A stretch of DNA of 64,000 nt from Chitinophagaceae bacterium (GTDB lineage Bacteria > Bacteroidota > Bacteroidia > Chitinophagales > Chitinophagaceae): contig JAHBTL010000005.1 in NCBI GenBank assembly GCA_019638615.1, forward strand, positions 186,001 through 250,000. Reading direction: 5' to 3'. A program made the position numbers and the translations under genes. Shown piece by piece: positions 8,402 to 17,815 of the stretch. The notes under the pieces are model-generated. The model had not been told where the DNA came from. It saw only the letters and a program-made list of their open reading frames with translations, and ran no database searches. Each line of letters begins with the position of its first letter. Positions within the stretch are counted from its first letter, which is position 1.

Positions 8402-9040
8402 ATGTTTGCTGTTAAAGTTTTCATATTTAGCCCTGTACAGGAGAATACGTATGTACTGTACAACGAAGAAAAAAATTGCATTATAATAGACCCGGGCTGC
8501 TATTATGATGCCGAGCGTGAAGAACTTGCATCTTTTATAGAAGCGAACGGACTAATGCCGCAATTGCTGTTGAATACACATTGTCACCTCGACCATGTTT
8601 TTGGTAACCGGTGGGTGGCAAAAAGGTACGGATTAAAAGTCCATCTTCATGAAAAAGAAAAACCGGTACTGGATTATGCACCTGCGTCCGGATTAATGTG
8701 GAATTTACCATTTGACAATTATCAGGGCGAACTTATTTATTTACGTGAAAACGATAGGGTGAAGTTGGGTGAAGATGAACTGGAAGTTTTTTTTACGCCG
8801 GGACATTCGCCGGGCAGCATTGCCTTTTATTGTAAAAAACAGCAATTTGTTATAGGCGGCGATGTGCTGTTTCGCATGAGCATCGGAAGAACCGACCTGC
8901 CGGGCGGTGATTTCAGCACTCTGATCAGCAGTATACGTACAAAATTGCTGGTATTGCCCGATGAAGTTACTGTATACCCGGGCCACGGGGAACCGACCAC
9001 CATAGGATTTGAAAGAACCAATAACCCGTTTTTGGTATGA
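8402..9040 (+). CDS. MBL-fold metallo-hydrolase, glyoxalase II-like
   Basis: A 212-residue metallo-beta-lactamase fold hydrolase. It has the zinc motif THCHLDH (about residues 59-65), a third histidine in TPGHSPGSIAF, the bridging aspartate in IGGDVLF and the last ligand in VYPGHGEPTT. This layout is that of the small glyoxalase II-like or YcbL-like hydrolases of Bacteroidota, which act on thioesters such as hydroxyacylglutathione in other species; the true substrate here is unknown. It is divergent from the TolB-like gene with about 55 bases between the starts, so the promoters share this gap. Confidence 0.9.
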   Translation: MFAVKVFIFSPVQENTYVLYNEEKNCIIIDPGCYYDAEREELASFIEANGLMPQLLLNTHCHLDHVFGNRWVAKRYGLKVHLHEKEKPVLDYAPASGLMWNLPFDNYQGELIYLRENDRVKLGEDELEVFFTPGHSPGSIAFYCKKQQFVIGGDVLFRMSIGRTDLPGGDFSTLISSIRTKLLVLPDEVTVYPGHGEPTTIGFERTNNPFLV

Positions 9041-9471
9041 GGTATGAGGTGTCAGGTAATGGACAGTGGAGAGTTGACAATGGAGAGTGGGCGGTTCACG
9101 GGTTGCAAGTCTCAGGTTGCAAGTTGTATCTCATCTCAAATTTCAAATCAGAAATCAACAAATCAGAAATCTGTCAATTATTTTGTTTCTTGTCATTCTG
9201 AGCGAGCAAACAACTGTTTGGAATAATAATTAAATCATTTTCGTGAGCGAAGAATCTGCCGGAGTGGCTATGAGCTGAGGGCTGTCGGCTTTGGGCGATC
9301 AGCTGTCAGGTAATGGACAATGGATGGTGGACGATGGACAATGAAAATCATTGTACCTGAAACCTGTCATCCGCAATGAGGTATGAGGTATCAGCTCATT
9401 TCAAATCTCAAATCCCCTAATCAGAAATCAAAAATCGTCACTATCAATTATCAACCGTCCACTGTCCATTG
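9041..9471. repeat. Large intergenic cluster of dispersed word repeats
   Basis: There is no gene in these 431 bases. The region is built from several word families: GAGGTATGAGGT, AATGGACAATGG (at least four variants, with the complement CCACTGTCCATTGTC at the right end), CAGGTTGCAAG, AATTTCAAATCAGAAATC, GCTGTCGG/GCTGTCAGG, and a block CTTGTCATTCTGAGCGA (about 9188-9214) followed by GAAGAATCTG. That last block recurs, inverted and about 80 bases long, at about 41228-41316. Words occur in inverted pairs across the region. Confidence 0.75.
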
Positions 9472-10614
9472 TCATTTTACGTTCCTTCCCTTCCATGTGT
9501 ACTTTCCAAAACTTCCCAGAAAGCCCGCCAGCACTGTGTATAATATATGGAAAGGTTGAAAAAGCGGAAAGAGGGGAAGCAATCGTAACATATCAAAATA
9601 CCGCAATACAGATTTTACAAATCCCCATTCAATGATGGTTTTATAAAACAGCGCTATTACGAAAAACAGCAGCCACCTGCTGTCCCATATGCTGCCTGCC
9701 AGTAAAATAAGTAAAGCGAGATTTACCAGGTATACCCAGCATAGCACCAGGGTAATTTTAATATCCCTGTAACGCCCCGCCTTGCTTGCCCAGCGAATGC
9801 GTTGCTGAAAAAAATCGCCCCATGTTTTAGCCGGCAGGGTTTTCACAACCGCCTTCGGGGAATGAAGAAAAGCAACTTTCCCGGGAAATTGCAGGTTCAT
9901 TTTATGCATCAGCAGCATATCATCGCCGCTCGCAATATCATCAATGCCTGTAAATCCGTTTACTGCCTCAAATGCTTTTTTTTCGTACGCCAGGTTAGCG
10001 CCGTTACACATGTTGTGGAATTTGGCGGAAACTGAGGCGGCGGTAATGCCCTGCAGTATGGCAAAATCCATTGCCTGGAAAATGGAGAGAAAAGTGGGGG
10101 TATATACCATTTTCACCGGTGCTGCAATAAAAACAGCGTCATTTTCCGCATGAAAGGCGGCAATGGCTTTTACCCAATCCGTGCCGGCGGTACAATCGGC
10201 ATCGGTGGTAATGATCAGTGTGCCGGATGCAGGCCTTACCGCTTCTTCTATCGCTTTTTTCTTATGTGCTTTAATCGGGTGCTGCTGAACGGTCTCTGCA
10301 AGAACAAGCAATGTAATGCCCTGTGATTGATAGGCAGAAACAATAGCCGCCGTGTTGTCTGCAGAATGATCGTCTGCCACAATTATTTCCATTAAATGTT
10401 TGGGATACGATTGCGCCAGCAGCGATTGTATGCATTTTTCAATTACCGGCTCCTCGTTGCGGGCAGGAACAATGACTGTAACTTTTTCTGAGGGGATAAA
10501 ACCAGTGATCTTCTCATCGTCGAATACAGGTATATTGCGCCAGGCGTTATAATAATACAAAATCAAACCACAGTAACCCGCCAGTAAAACAGCAGTGATC
10601 AAAAATACAGTCAT
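9472..10614 (-). CDS. Glycosyltransferase family 2, membrane-bound
   Basis: A 380-residue GT-A glycosyltransferase. After an N-terminal membrane helix (FLITAVLLAGYCGLILYYY) the GT2 domain begins at EKVTVIVPARNEEPVIEKCI (about residue 38) and includes IIVADDHSADNT, the metal-binding TTDADC (DxD-like), and the acceptor/QxxRW motif QQRIRWASKAGRY. Two or three membrane helices follow at the C-terminus. It therefore most likely transfers a sugar to a lipid or envelope glycan at the inner membrane. ATG 10614 overlaps the stop of the alpha/beta hydrolase gene by four bases, so the two genes are coupled. Long upstream extensions of the frame run through that hydrolase gene and are not real. Confidence 0.9.
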   Translation of the reverse strand: MTVFLITAVLLAGYCGLILYYYNAWRNIPVFDDEKITGFIPSEKVTVIVPARNEEPVIEKCIQSLLAQSYPKHLMEIIVADDHSADNTAAIVSAYQSQGITLLVLAETVQQHPIKAHKKKAIEEAVRPASGTLIITTDADCTAGTDWVKAIAAFHAENDAVFIAAPVKMVYTPTFLSIFQAMDFAILQGITAASVSAKFHNMCNGANLAYEKKAFEAVNGFTGIDDIASGDDMLLMHKMNLQFPGKVAFLHSPKAVVKTLPAKTWGDFFQQRIRWASKAGRYRDIKITLVLCWVYLVNLALLILLAGSIWDSRWLLFFVIALFYKTIIEWGFVKSVLRYFDMLRLLPLFPLFQPFHILYTVLAGFLGSFGKYTWKGRNVK

Positions 10615-11426
10615 GCCTGTAAATTTAACAGCAGCGCGGCAATTGCCGTAGTATTTTTTTCGTGCAGTAGCCGGTGCCCGCATGGCAACACATGCAGCGT
10701 ACAATATGCTTCAAGCCCCTTTATGAATGCATTGCCTGTAGTGAATCTTATAATCCGGTCATACGCTCCGTATATAAGTATTACCTGCGTTTGGTGCTTT
10801 TGTATTTGTGCTTTTATTAACCGCACATCCGGGCGGATGTTCCGCATGGCGGTCCATATCGTATATAGCGCTTCCCTTTTGGTTTCCTGCCGCAGGTATT
10901 GATACACATAATTGTATACTCCCCGGTTGATCAAATGTATTTTATTTAAGAGTCCCGTACCCCAAAAAAACAACCCGGGCCTCCTCATAAAATAATGGAA
11001 AAGCCTGTTTCCTGCTTTGCTTTGTGTAGCCAGCCGGTACCATCCGTTTATTTTTAAGCCATCCGGAGCAGGTAAAATCAATTGCTTTATTCTTTCGGGA
11101 ATATGCTGGTACACATGCAGCGCTACCCTGCCGCCCATGCTATATCCCATTAAAGAAAATACTTTTTGTTGCAACACGGGTATCTCATCAATAATGGCAG
11201 CCATATCATTTATCGTAACACTCAAGCCCTCTTTCCAAACACTTTTTCCATGGAAAGGCAGATCGATCGCCACAATCGTATATTGATTCTTTAACGCCTG
11301 TATAAGAGGCAAAAAGCTTTCAGCCGTTTCACCAAAGCCGTGCAGGCACACAAGCAATTCATTTCCGCCTTCAACCCGGATATAATGAATGCGCGAGCGC
11401 TTATATGTTACAAATAACGATTGCAT
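10611..11426 (-). CDS. Alpha/beta hydrolase, intact copy
   Basis: A 271-residue alpha/beta-hydrolase. Features are the oxyanion-hole HGFGE (near residue 33), the nucleophile elbow GYSMGG (serine near 95), the acid in YGAYDRI and the catalytic histidine in LPCGHRLL. No signal peptide is seen, so it is cytoplasmic. It is co-transcribed with a GT2 gene through an ATGA overlap. A close, truncated paralogue lies at 16001-16708 in the same orientation, with matching start region and matching promoter. An exact TAnnTTTG box ends ten bases before the ATG. The substrate is unknown; an esterase or lipase acting on the product of the coupled glycosyltransferase is only a guess. Confidence 0.9.
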   Translation of the reverse strand: MQSLFVTYKRSRIHYIRVEGGNELLVCLHGFGETAESFLPLIQALKNQYTIVAIDLPFHGKSVWKEGLSVTINDMAAIIDEIPVLQQKVFSLMGYSMGGRVALHVYQHIPERIKQLILPAPDGLKINGWYRLATQSKAGNRLFHYFMRRPGLFFWGTGLLNKIHLINRGVYNYVYQYLRQETKREALYTIWTAMRNIRPDVRLIKAQIQKHQTQVILIYGAYDRIIRFTTGNAFIKGLEAYCTLHVLPCGHRLLHEKNTTAIAALLLNLQA

Positions 11427-11435
11427 GTACGGGCT

Positions 11436-11443
11436 CAAATGTA
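11436..11443 (-). promoter_or_regulatory. -7 box of the alpha/beta hydrolase operon
   Basis: On the minus strand TACATTTG matches TAnnTTTG exactly. Its last base is ten bases before ATG 11426, which implies a leader of only about five bases. The truncated paralogue has TACGTTTG in the same place relative to its start. Confidence 0.6.
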
Positions 11444-11486
11444 GCAGAAAACCATCAACCCGTTAACTCAACTATGCTATGACATT

Positions 11487-11581
11487 AAAAAGAGGCTGTA
11501 TCAAAAATAAACGAAGGCTCTGAGAATCGTCTAAACGACTACCTGTCTCCATCAGGTACCCGAATAAAAAGAGGCTGTATC
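11487..11581. repeat. Direct repeat of AAAAAGAGGCTGTATC, IS-end-like
   Basis: TTAAAAAGAGGCTGTATC and ATAAAAAGAGGCTGTATC occur about 80 bases apart (around 11487-11501 and 11567-11581). The first runs on as AAAAATAAACG, the second forms the left arm of a hairpin. GAGGCTGTATCAAAA resembles terminal repeats of several bacterial insertion sequences, so this may be a remnant of an element, or a duplicated terminator half. Confidence 0.45.
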
Positions 11582-11600
11582 GTACTTTTGATACAGCCTC
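11565..11600 (-). terminator. Intrinsic terminator of the SusC/SusD unit
   Basis: GAGGCTGTATC (11571-11581) and GATACAGCCTC (11590-11600) form a perfect 11-bp stem with an eight-base loop. Read on the minus strand it is followed by TTTTTATT. It lies 36 bases past the SusD-like stop codon. Confidence 0.8.
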
Positions 11601-11635
11601 CTGGTTTTCAAGAGGATTATAAATGAGTTGGTTGG

Positions 11636-13082
11636 TTACTGGTCCCACCATACTTTTTCATTATAAGTATCTTCTGACCATCCCTGCGCAGATACGGCCG
11701 CAGTACGGCTTGCTGCATTGAGTGTTTGTTCACTACGGGGGTATGCAAACCTCACAGGAATTTTATCATTATTCACATTATCCTTACCAGCCACTAGTGC
11801 GGGTATATTCGTTCTTCTCCAATCAAACCAGGCTTCCAGCCCACCAAAAAACAATGCGATCCATTTTTTGAGTGCCAATCAGGGTAAGTGCATCGGTATT
11901 GTTAAATAATACACCTCGGCCTGAGTAAGGTAATTAGCAGGCATTGTGCTTGAAAATAATTGAAGGAAGCTTTTATACCTTCTTCATAATGCCATTGAGC
12001 TGTATTGCCGGTGTTAATCATATCTTGTACCGCTTCCGCTAAAATAAATTGCAACTCAGATAACCTTATGTAATATGAACTTGCAACTTTTAATCCCGTT
12101 TCCGTAATGGCATCATGAAAAGTAAGAACCCACCGATATATTGTTGGGTCCTCCGTTATAAGCTAACGCGTCTACCTCATTCAATCCATTAGGCACACTC
12201 TGCATAAACGCCTCCCGGCATTCGTTTTTTGTGCAAACACGGCAATCCTTGTATCACCTAATGCCTGTAATTTATCACCCAATGTTTTACTTAAACGAAA
12301 CTCGTCAAACGAACCGGACCGGTGGTATGCAAAGGGAACTGGTTGGGCGATACTGTTATATGTGAGGGCGCCGTTATCATTATTACTTCCAAAACAGGAG
12401 TATCGGTGCCATTAATAATTGCCTGCATATCCGTTGCAACGCTTTTTTTATTAGAAATACGCATAAGATAACGAAGCTGAAGTGAGTTCGCCAGCTTTTT
12501 CCATTTGGCTAAATCTATTGTATAAAAATATCGCCAACCAATGTACCGGCACCACTGTTAAATGCTATTTGCTGTTTTAAGATCATTTAAAATGCCATCG
12601 TATATTGATTCCTATGAATCATATTTAAAGTGATAAAACTCAACTCCTTTCATTGCTTCTGAATAGGGAACATCACCATAAGCATCTGTTAAAAGGGAAT
12701 ACATCCAGGCTTCTGAGCACTAAACCCACGCCTCCTTATAGAAGCACATTCTGGTTTCACCCAAAGCTATCAGGCGCTCAACATCTCTCATATTGCCATA
12801 CAGATTAGAAAAACAATCCGCTTCTGTCGCCCCAGGTATAACGGTCTTCCGAGACAAACTGGATTTTCGCCGTGTGCTGTATTACGATATTTCCTATACC
12901 CCATGATTGATTTTACCACTTCATTACAGGTGCTGCGGATGATTGTAGGCAGTAACAAATCGGGGGTTACATCATTAATAGCATTGGGGTTTGCATTTTT
13001 TTTCCTGGTAATCTTTTGTGCAGGAGGTTCCCATGGTGCAGCCTATTATAACTGCGTATACATATATTTTGAACTTTTTCAT
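11636..13082 (-). pseudogene. SusD/RagB-like lipoprotein pseudogene
   Basis: Stitching frames together recovers an almost full-length SusD-like protein: ATG at 13082, a lipoprotein signal ending in a GTSC box, ANPNAINDVTPDLLLP, AKIQFVSEDRYTWGD, SEAWMYSLLTDAYGDVPYSE, DLAKWKKLANSLQLRYLMRI, the TQKWIALF block (about 11870) and the C-terminus EKVWWDQ. SusD proteins sit on the outer surface and pass glycan or other ligands to a SusC channel. The frame is broken by many one-base indels, for example in an A6 run (T6 at 11864-11869) and a T4 run near 12121, and by an in-frame TAG at 12612-12614. The conserved residues are still readable, so inactivation looks recent, unless part of the damage is sequencing error. 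Confidence 0.88.
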
Positions 13083-13102
13083 ACTCGTAGTTTTAACAGG
13101 GT

Positions 13103-15985
13103 TTAAAAGGTAAAGCCAAGATTTATTCCCAGGCTGCGTGTTGTAGGCATGCCCACTGATTCTACACCCGGTATAATAGTGCTGCCTGATAAAGAACTGG
13201 TTTCGGGGTCAATATGCGGAACTTACTCCATACAGCCAGATTACGCCAACAACCGAAACATTTAATCCTTTAAACCTGATCTTTTGAAAGTAGTTTCGGA
13301 TTAAAAGAATATCCCAAACGAACCTCTCTCAGCTTAATATAGTCCGCATCAAAAACACCCCCTTCTTCAATATCACGGTTACCGGTACGGGATTGATGGT
13401 ATTCTCGCGCTGTTATTTTTTTAGTATTCACACTATAAGATCCATCAGGTTTTCTACTACCCCCTCTTCCAATAACGCCATTCCTTCCTTGCTTAAGTCA
13501 TACCCGTCAGATCTTCCTTCCAGGGTTTTTATCAACTGGCCCGCTTCCAGTCCTACAACCCAGGTCTCAGAGAAAAGTTGTCAAGCCATACCTGGCATCC
13601 AACAGGAAGCTCAGAAGTTGAAATTTTTGTATGTAAAGTGTTCCTGATACCAGCCAGCCATTTAGGATTATAGTTACCTACTTTCACAATATCATTGGTA
13701 CCTACAAACCTTCCTTCTCACTATTAAATATTTGTTGACCATAGTAAGGGCTGGATGGGTCATCTACTTTTTTGAATCCTATAGAATACATGTCTCCCAT
13801 TTGCTGACCAACTGTAGCGTTAATATAAATACCATGGCGGTTAGCTATTGAATAGGTCGTTACATTGCCGTCAAACCTGTAGTACTTACTACGGTTGGCA
13901 GACCAGTTAACGGCAACGTCCCATTTGAAGCTTTTACCTGTCTATGGGGCGCCCGGTTAATTGTAACTCGTAACCATAATTCCTGATTTTACCGGCATTT
14001 ACTACGCGGCTTGTTGAGCCCGAAGTTGTACTTATAGGCACACTTGGCAGATCTGGTTGCGGGTATTGATATCATAATAAGAAAAGTCTATGCCTAACCT
14101 GCTGTTAAAAAAGCGCCCAGTCTATACCGGCTTCCCACGAAGTGTTGATCTCAGTTTAAGATTATAATCCATGCGCTGCCGGTGAATAATATGCCGGAAG
14201 TCGCCCCATGGATTGATACTCCATAGCTGTACAAAACGAGCGCATACGGGTCTGTATCATTACCCACCTGTAGCCAGGCTTTGTTCTAACTTTTGCAAAG
14301 TTTGGATCCAGGAGGGGTAACTGTACCATATCGCTGATTACAGCACTTAACGATGCTTCGAAGGGTAGAAATAAGAGCTTACTGTTTTACCCAGTGTATC
14401 CGCCTACTTTTAGGAAGCGTGAGCGCACACCAGTCATTACGCAGTAATATCCTCAGGAACAAATAGCGCTATAAGCAAGTTGCAACGCCCCCATACAAAC
14501 TATTGATCTGTTTTGTTTCCATCGTAAACAGAGCTAACCAATGCTACCTTTATTGTTATACAAGCTGTAACACCTGGTATCAACAATTGCGGAGCGGTAA
14601 CCTCGTAATTGTTAAACTTGCTGACTTGTCTGTTACCCTACATTGGGCTTCAAAGCCAAGCTTGTCAGTAATGTCTTTATTAATTGATACGAGGAAATCC
14701 ATATTGGTTTCACTATTGCGCACTCTTTCTTCACGGTAGTTGCCAAACCTGAACGCTGGGTGCTGAAAGCACGCTGGCGTTTTCTTAACTCGCTATTAAA
14801 ATCCGCAATTCGCGCAGTTGAACATTCAGCCACCGTGTTATTTCACATATTTTAAAGTGGCGACAACAAAACTTCCTGCATTCGTCCTCATCATTTTCAT
14901 AGGTTTAAAAGAGGATTATCTTGATGAATGTGTTAAAGCTTGAACTGCTTAAGATTCTTCATGCCTGGTATCCGTGGTTTTTCAAACTGTTCTAATCACA
15001 TGTTAGCCCATCCAAAGTAATGCAACAGGTAAATAATTGTTTTTCTGGAAATATGTAGAAAGCAAGTTTAGGCAAAGACGCTCATGTGTGGTGCTCGATA
15101 ATAATTTGGAAGGGCAAGATCCCTGTTAGGCATCCTCTGGCAGTTATAGCCCCGCATTAAAAGCAAAAGTATTCTTTGCAGATATCTGTGTTAGGAATGA
15201 TACCTTTTTGATCTAACAATGTATACGACAAAAACGGAAATCACCTTACCGCCAGCGCCGGTAAGAGATACATTGGTATTGTTGGTTACACCGGTTTATA
15301 AAACTTTCGCGGTCCATACCCGGCAATAAAGGGAGTTGGAGAATTGTTCCTCTTTGGGCAGTAAAATCCGCAGATGAACCACATACCATCATCCACAAGA
15401 GATATATCGCCACCGCGGTAGCCATTAGAAGTAGGTGAGTTATGCTGTGCTATTAAACTACCATCCATTTTAGGTCCCCAGCTTTCATCCACGCCATCAC
15501 TTGCACCACCACCTTTACCGTCCCAGCTGAACTGACCATTATTTCCCTGCCCATATGACTCTTGAAATTTAAGTAATACCAATGGGCTTAAAGTAACGCC
15601 GGTATTTCTTACCGTAACACCAATACCTTTACTATTTACCGGATTTGGTGGTATCATAATAACACCATTTGCAGCGCGTGAGCCATACAGCGCTGATGAC
15701 ATGCTTTTCAATACAGTCATGGTCTCAACATCATCAGGATTAACCATGGCTGCACCATATTGCCGTGTCAATCTCCTGGTAATCGCGCCGCTAGAACCCG
15801 TTAGGATCATTTGTGATAGGCAACATCTATTACAAAACAAAGGCTTATTTTTTATTGATGTTAAGAGATTTGTCGCCACGGATAGCATCGGGCAGGAGCC
15901 GCCGACACCGCTGGGAGGAACTCATTACCTGGACACCTGCAACTTTACCGGCCAGTCCGCTTGCCAAAATTGGTCTCCTTGCCTT
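13103..15985 (-). pseudogene. SusC/RagA TonB-dependent receptor pseudogene, 5'-truncated
   Basis: The minus strand encodes a broken SusC. The plug domain is recognisable from LAGKVAGVQV (near 15940) through IRGDKSLN, NPDDVETMTVLK, ALYGSRAANGVI and DGKGGGASDGVDESWGPK (about 15480). The end is a typical barrel terminus, RSLGINLGFTF, stopping at 13103, twenty bases before the SusD-like start, the normal SusC-SusD order. Frames change repeatedly between these points. The signal peptide, the carboxypeptidase-like domain and the TonB box are missing: the sequence joins the second hydrolase copy at about 15985-16001. No functional receptor can be made. Confidence 0.87.
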
Positions 15986-16000
15986 ATCCATGTCGGAACT

Positions 16001-16708
16001 TTTTTTAAAGGCAAGTCCCGAGGTATAGCGTATGACCCTGTCATACCTGCCATATATGAACACCACCGGCGTTTTATGCTTACGGATAAGTGATTGTATA
16101 ATAGCAGGACGGGGTCGGATCTTTCGCATGGCAGTCCATATATTGTACAGCCGGTTGCGCATACCCTCCTGTTTGAGGTATTGGGTTACATAGTGGTACA
16201 CACCCATATTGATCATATGCATGCTTTTAAGCATCCCGGTGACCGCAAAAAAAGGCGCCGGCTTCTTCATAAGATAGCGGAACAACCTGTTGCCGGCGGC
16301 GGTTTGCGTTGCCAGCCAATACCAGAAGTTGATCTTTAAGCCATCCGGTGCAAGCAGTACCAGTTGCTGTACCCGCTCGGGTATTTGTTCGTATACCGCC
16401 AGGGCAACTCTTCCGCCCATGCTGAACCCTGCAAGTGAAAAATTCCGGTTATGCAGTGCCGGTACTTTGTCGATCATGTCAATGATATCTGCTGTTGTAC
16501 AGAGCAGCCCTTCGTTCCAGGTCGTTTGCCCGTGAAGGGGGAGATCCATTGCGATGATGGTGTATTGATGCTGCAACTGGAGTGCCAGAGACATGAAGCT
16601 GCCGGCGTCCTCTCCGAAGCCGTGTAAGCAAAGCAGGAGCTTTTCACCTGCTCCCCATTGTAAACAATGAATTTGCGAGTTTTTATATGGAATGAAAAAT
16701 GACGACAC
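16001..16708 (-). pseudogene. Second alpha/beta hydrolase copy, 3' end replaced by SusC sequence
   Basis: From GTG 16708 the translation aligns along its length, in register, with the hydrolase at 10611-11426: HGFGED, GFSMGG nucleophile elbow, APDGLKINFWY, YGRYDRVIRYTSGLAF. After the codon for the last of these residues (about 16001) the match stops and SusC plug sequence begins. The lost C-terminal 35-40 residues include the catalytic histidine, so the product should be inactive. GTG 16708 is preferred to the ATG at 16729 because an exact -7 box (TACGTTTG, 16719-16726) overlaps that ATG, and because the GTG start gives the same length as the intact copy. Confidence 0.8.
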
Positions 16709-16718
16709 GATACCTGCC

Positions 16719-16726
16719 CAAACGTA
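16719..16726 (-). promoter_or_regulatory. -7 box of the truncated hydrolase
   Basis: TACGTTTG on the minus strand matches TAnnTTTG. It ends eleven bases before GTG 16708, the same geometry as the intact paralogue at 11426-11443, which points to duplication of gene and promoter together. Confidence 0.5.
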
Positions 16727-16839
16727 CATAAATTTTTTATGCCGGGCCACTGCCACCCATCCGCATTTCCTCACTATTTCTTAACCCTCCCTTAATATGA
16801 TGGTAATATAAAAGGAAGAACTTTGGGAAACCTGTTTTT

Positions 16840-17676
16840 ATGGATAAACGTCCTGTTGATGTGGTTGTAATATCTGATGTGCACTTAGGCACCTATGGTT
16901 GCAAAGCCAACGAGCTTACCACGTATTTAAAAAGCATCTCCCCTTCTATCCTTATTCTCAACGGGGATATTATTGATGCCTGGCAGTTCAGTAAAAGATA
17001 CTTTCCCGCCGCTCACCTTGCCGTACTGAAAGAAATTATCCATTGCATCATCAACGGTACCAGGGTATTTTATATTACCGGCAACCACGACGAAATACTA
17101 AGACATTATTCCGGCTGCCGGGTAGGCAATTTTATGCTGACCGATAAGCTGGTGCTTGAAATAGACAGCAAAATGACCTGGATCTTTCATGGCGACGTGT
17201 TTGATAATACCACAAAAGGAAGTGCTAAGTTCCTGGCCAAGCTGGGGAGCAGCGGCTATGGTTTGTTAATACTGATTAACCGTGCTATTAATAAGCTCCT
17301 GAGATATGCCGGCCGGGAAAGAATATCGCTTTCAAAGAAAATAATGGAGAGCGTGAATAAAGCGGTGATCAAGGTCAATGATTTTGAACTGACTGCAGCA
17401 GAGCTTGCCATCGAAAAACACTATGACTATGTTATTTGCGGACATATCCATAAGCCGCAGAAAAGAGAAGTGTCTAACCAAAACGGACACGTCACTTACC
17501 TCAACAGCGGCGACTGGGTGGAGCATTGCACGGCACTGGAATATTATAAAAAAGAGTGGAGATTATTTCAATACGAGGAATCTGCTTTTCCGGAAACAAA
17601 GGCAGTGAAGGAACGACCGCAACCCAATGTAATTACAGATGAGATCAATTTTCATATCAACTCGCTGGCAGGGTAG
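16840..17676 (+). CDS. LpxH-like metallophosphoesterase (UDP-2,3-diacylglucosamine diphosphatase family)
   Basis: A 278-residue calcineurin-like phosphoesterase. The five metal-binding blocks are all present: DVHLG (about residue 14), GDIID (about 43), GNHDE (about 82), HGDVFD (about 117) and GHIHKP (about 203). In Bacteroidota such proteins are usually assigned as UDP-2,3-diacylglucosamine diphosphatases of the lipid A pathway, cleaving the pyrophosphate to give lipid X and UMP. That function is plausible but not proven, because family members also act on other substrates. It is divergent from the truncated hydrolase and is followed by a MurG-like glycosyltransferase, about 140 bases away. 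Confidence 0.88.
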   Translation: MDKRPVDVVVISDVHLGTYGCKANELTTYLKSISPSILILNGDIIDAWQFSKRYFPAAHLAVLKEIIHCIINGTRVFYITGNHDEILRHYSGCRVGNFMLTDKLVLEIDSKMTWIFHGDVFDNTTKGSAKFLAKLGSSGYGLLILINRAINKLLRYAGRERISLSKKIMESVNKAVIKVNDFELTAAELAIEKHYDYVICGHIHKPQKREVSNQNGHVTYLNSGDWVEHCTALEYYKKEWRLFQYEESAFPETKAVKERPQPNVITDEINFHINSLAG

Positions 17677-17682
17677 GGAGAA

Positions 17683-17750
17683 TGTGGGAATGTGAAAATG
17701 TGAGAATGAATTTGAAAATTGGGCGATTTGAAAATTTGAAAATAGAAAGA
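17683..17750. repeat. Intergenic word repeat
   Basis: Tandem-like words GAATGTGGGAATGTGAAAA and GATTTGAAAATTTGAAAAT fill most of the gap between the phosphoesterase and the glycosyltransferase. The style matches the other intergenic word clusters of the window. Confidence 0.55.
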
Positions 17751-17815
17751 GTAAGGATACCAATGCCAGGATAGGATAGATAAGAGGGAGATATAGCTTT
17801 TTTAAGCCCCATGTT

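Noticed and set aside
11636-11878. Separate small gene starting at 11878
   Set aside because: It is only the last in-frame part of the SusD pseudogene; conserved sequence continues upstream in another frame.
15845-16774. An intact 309-residue alpha/beta hydrolase
   Set aside because: The C-terminal 50 residues are SusC plug sequence, the start at 16774 is a GTG upstream of the promoter box, and the catalytic histidine is missing.
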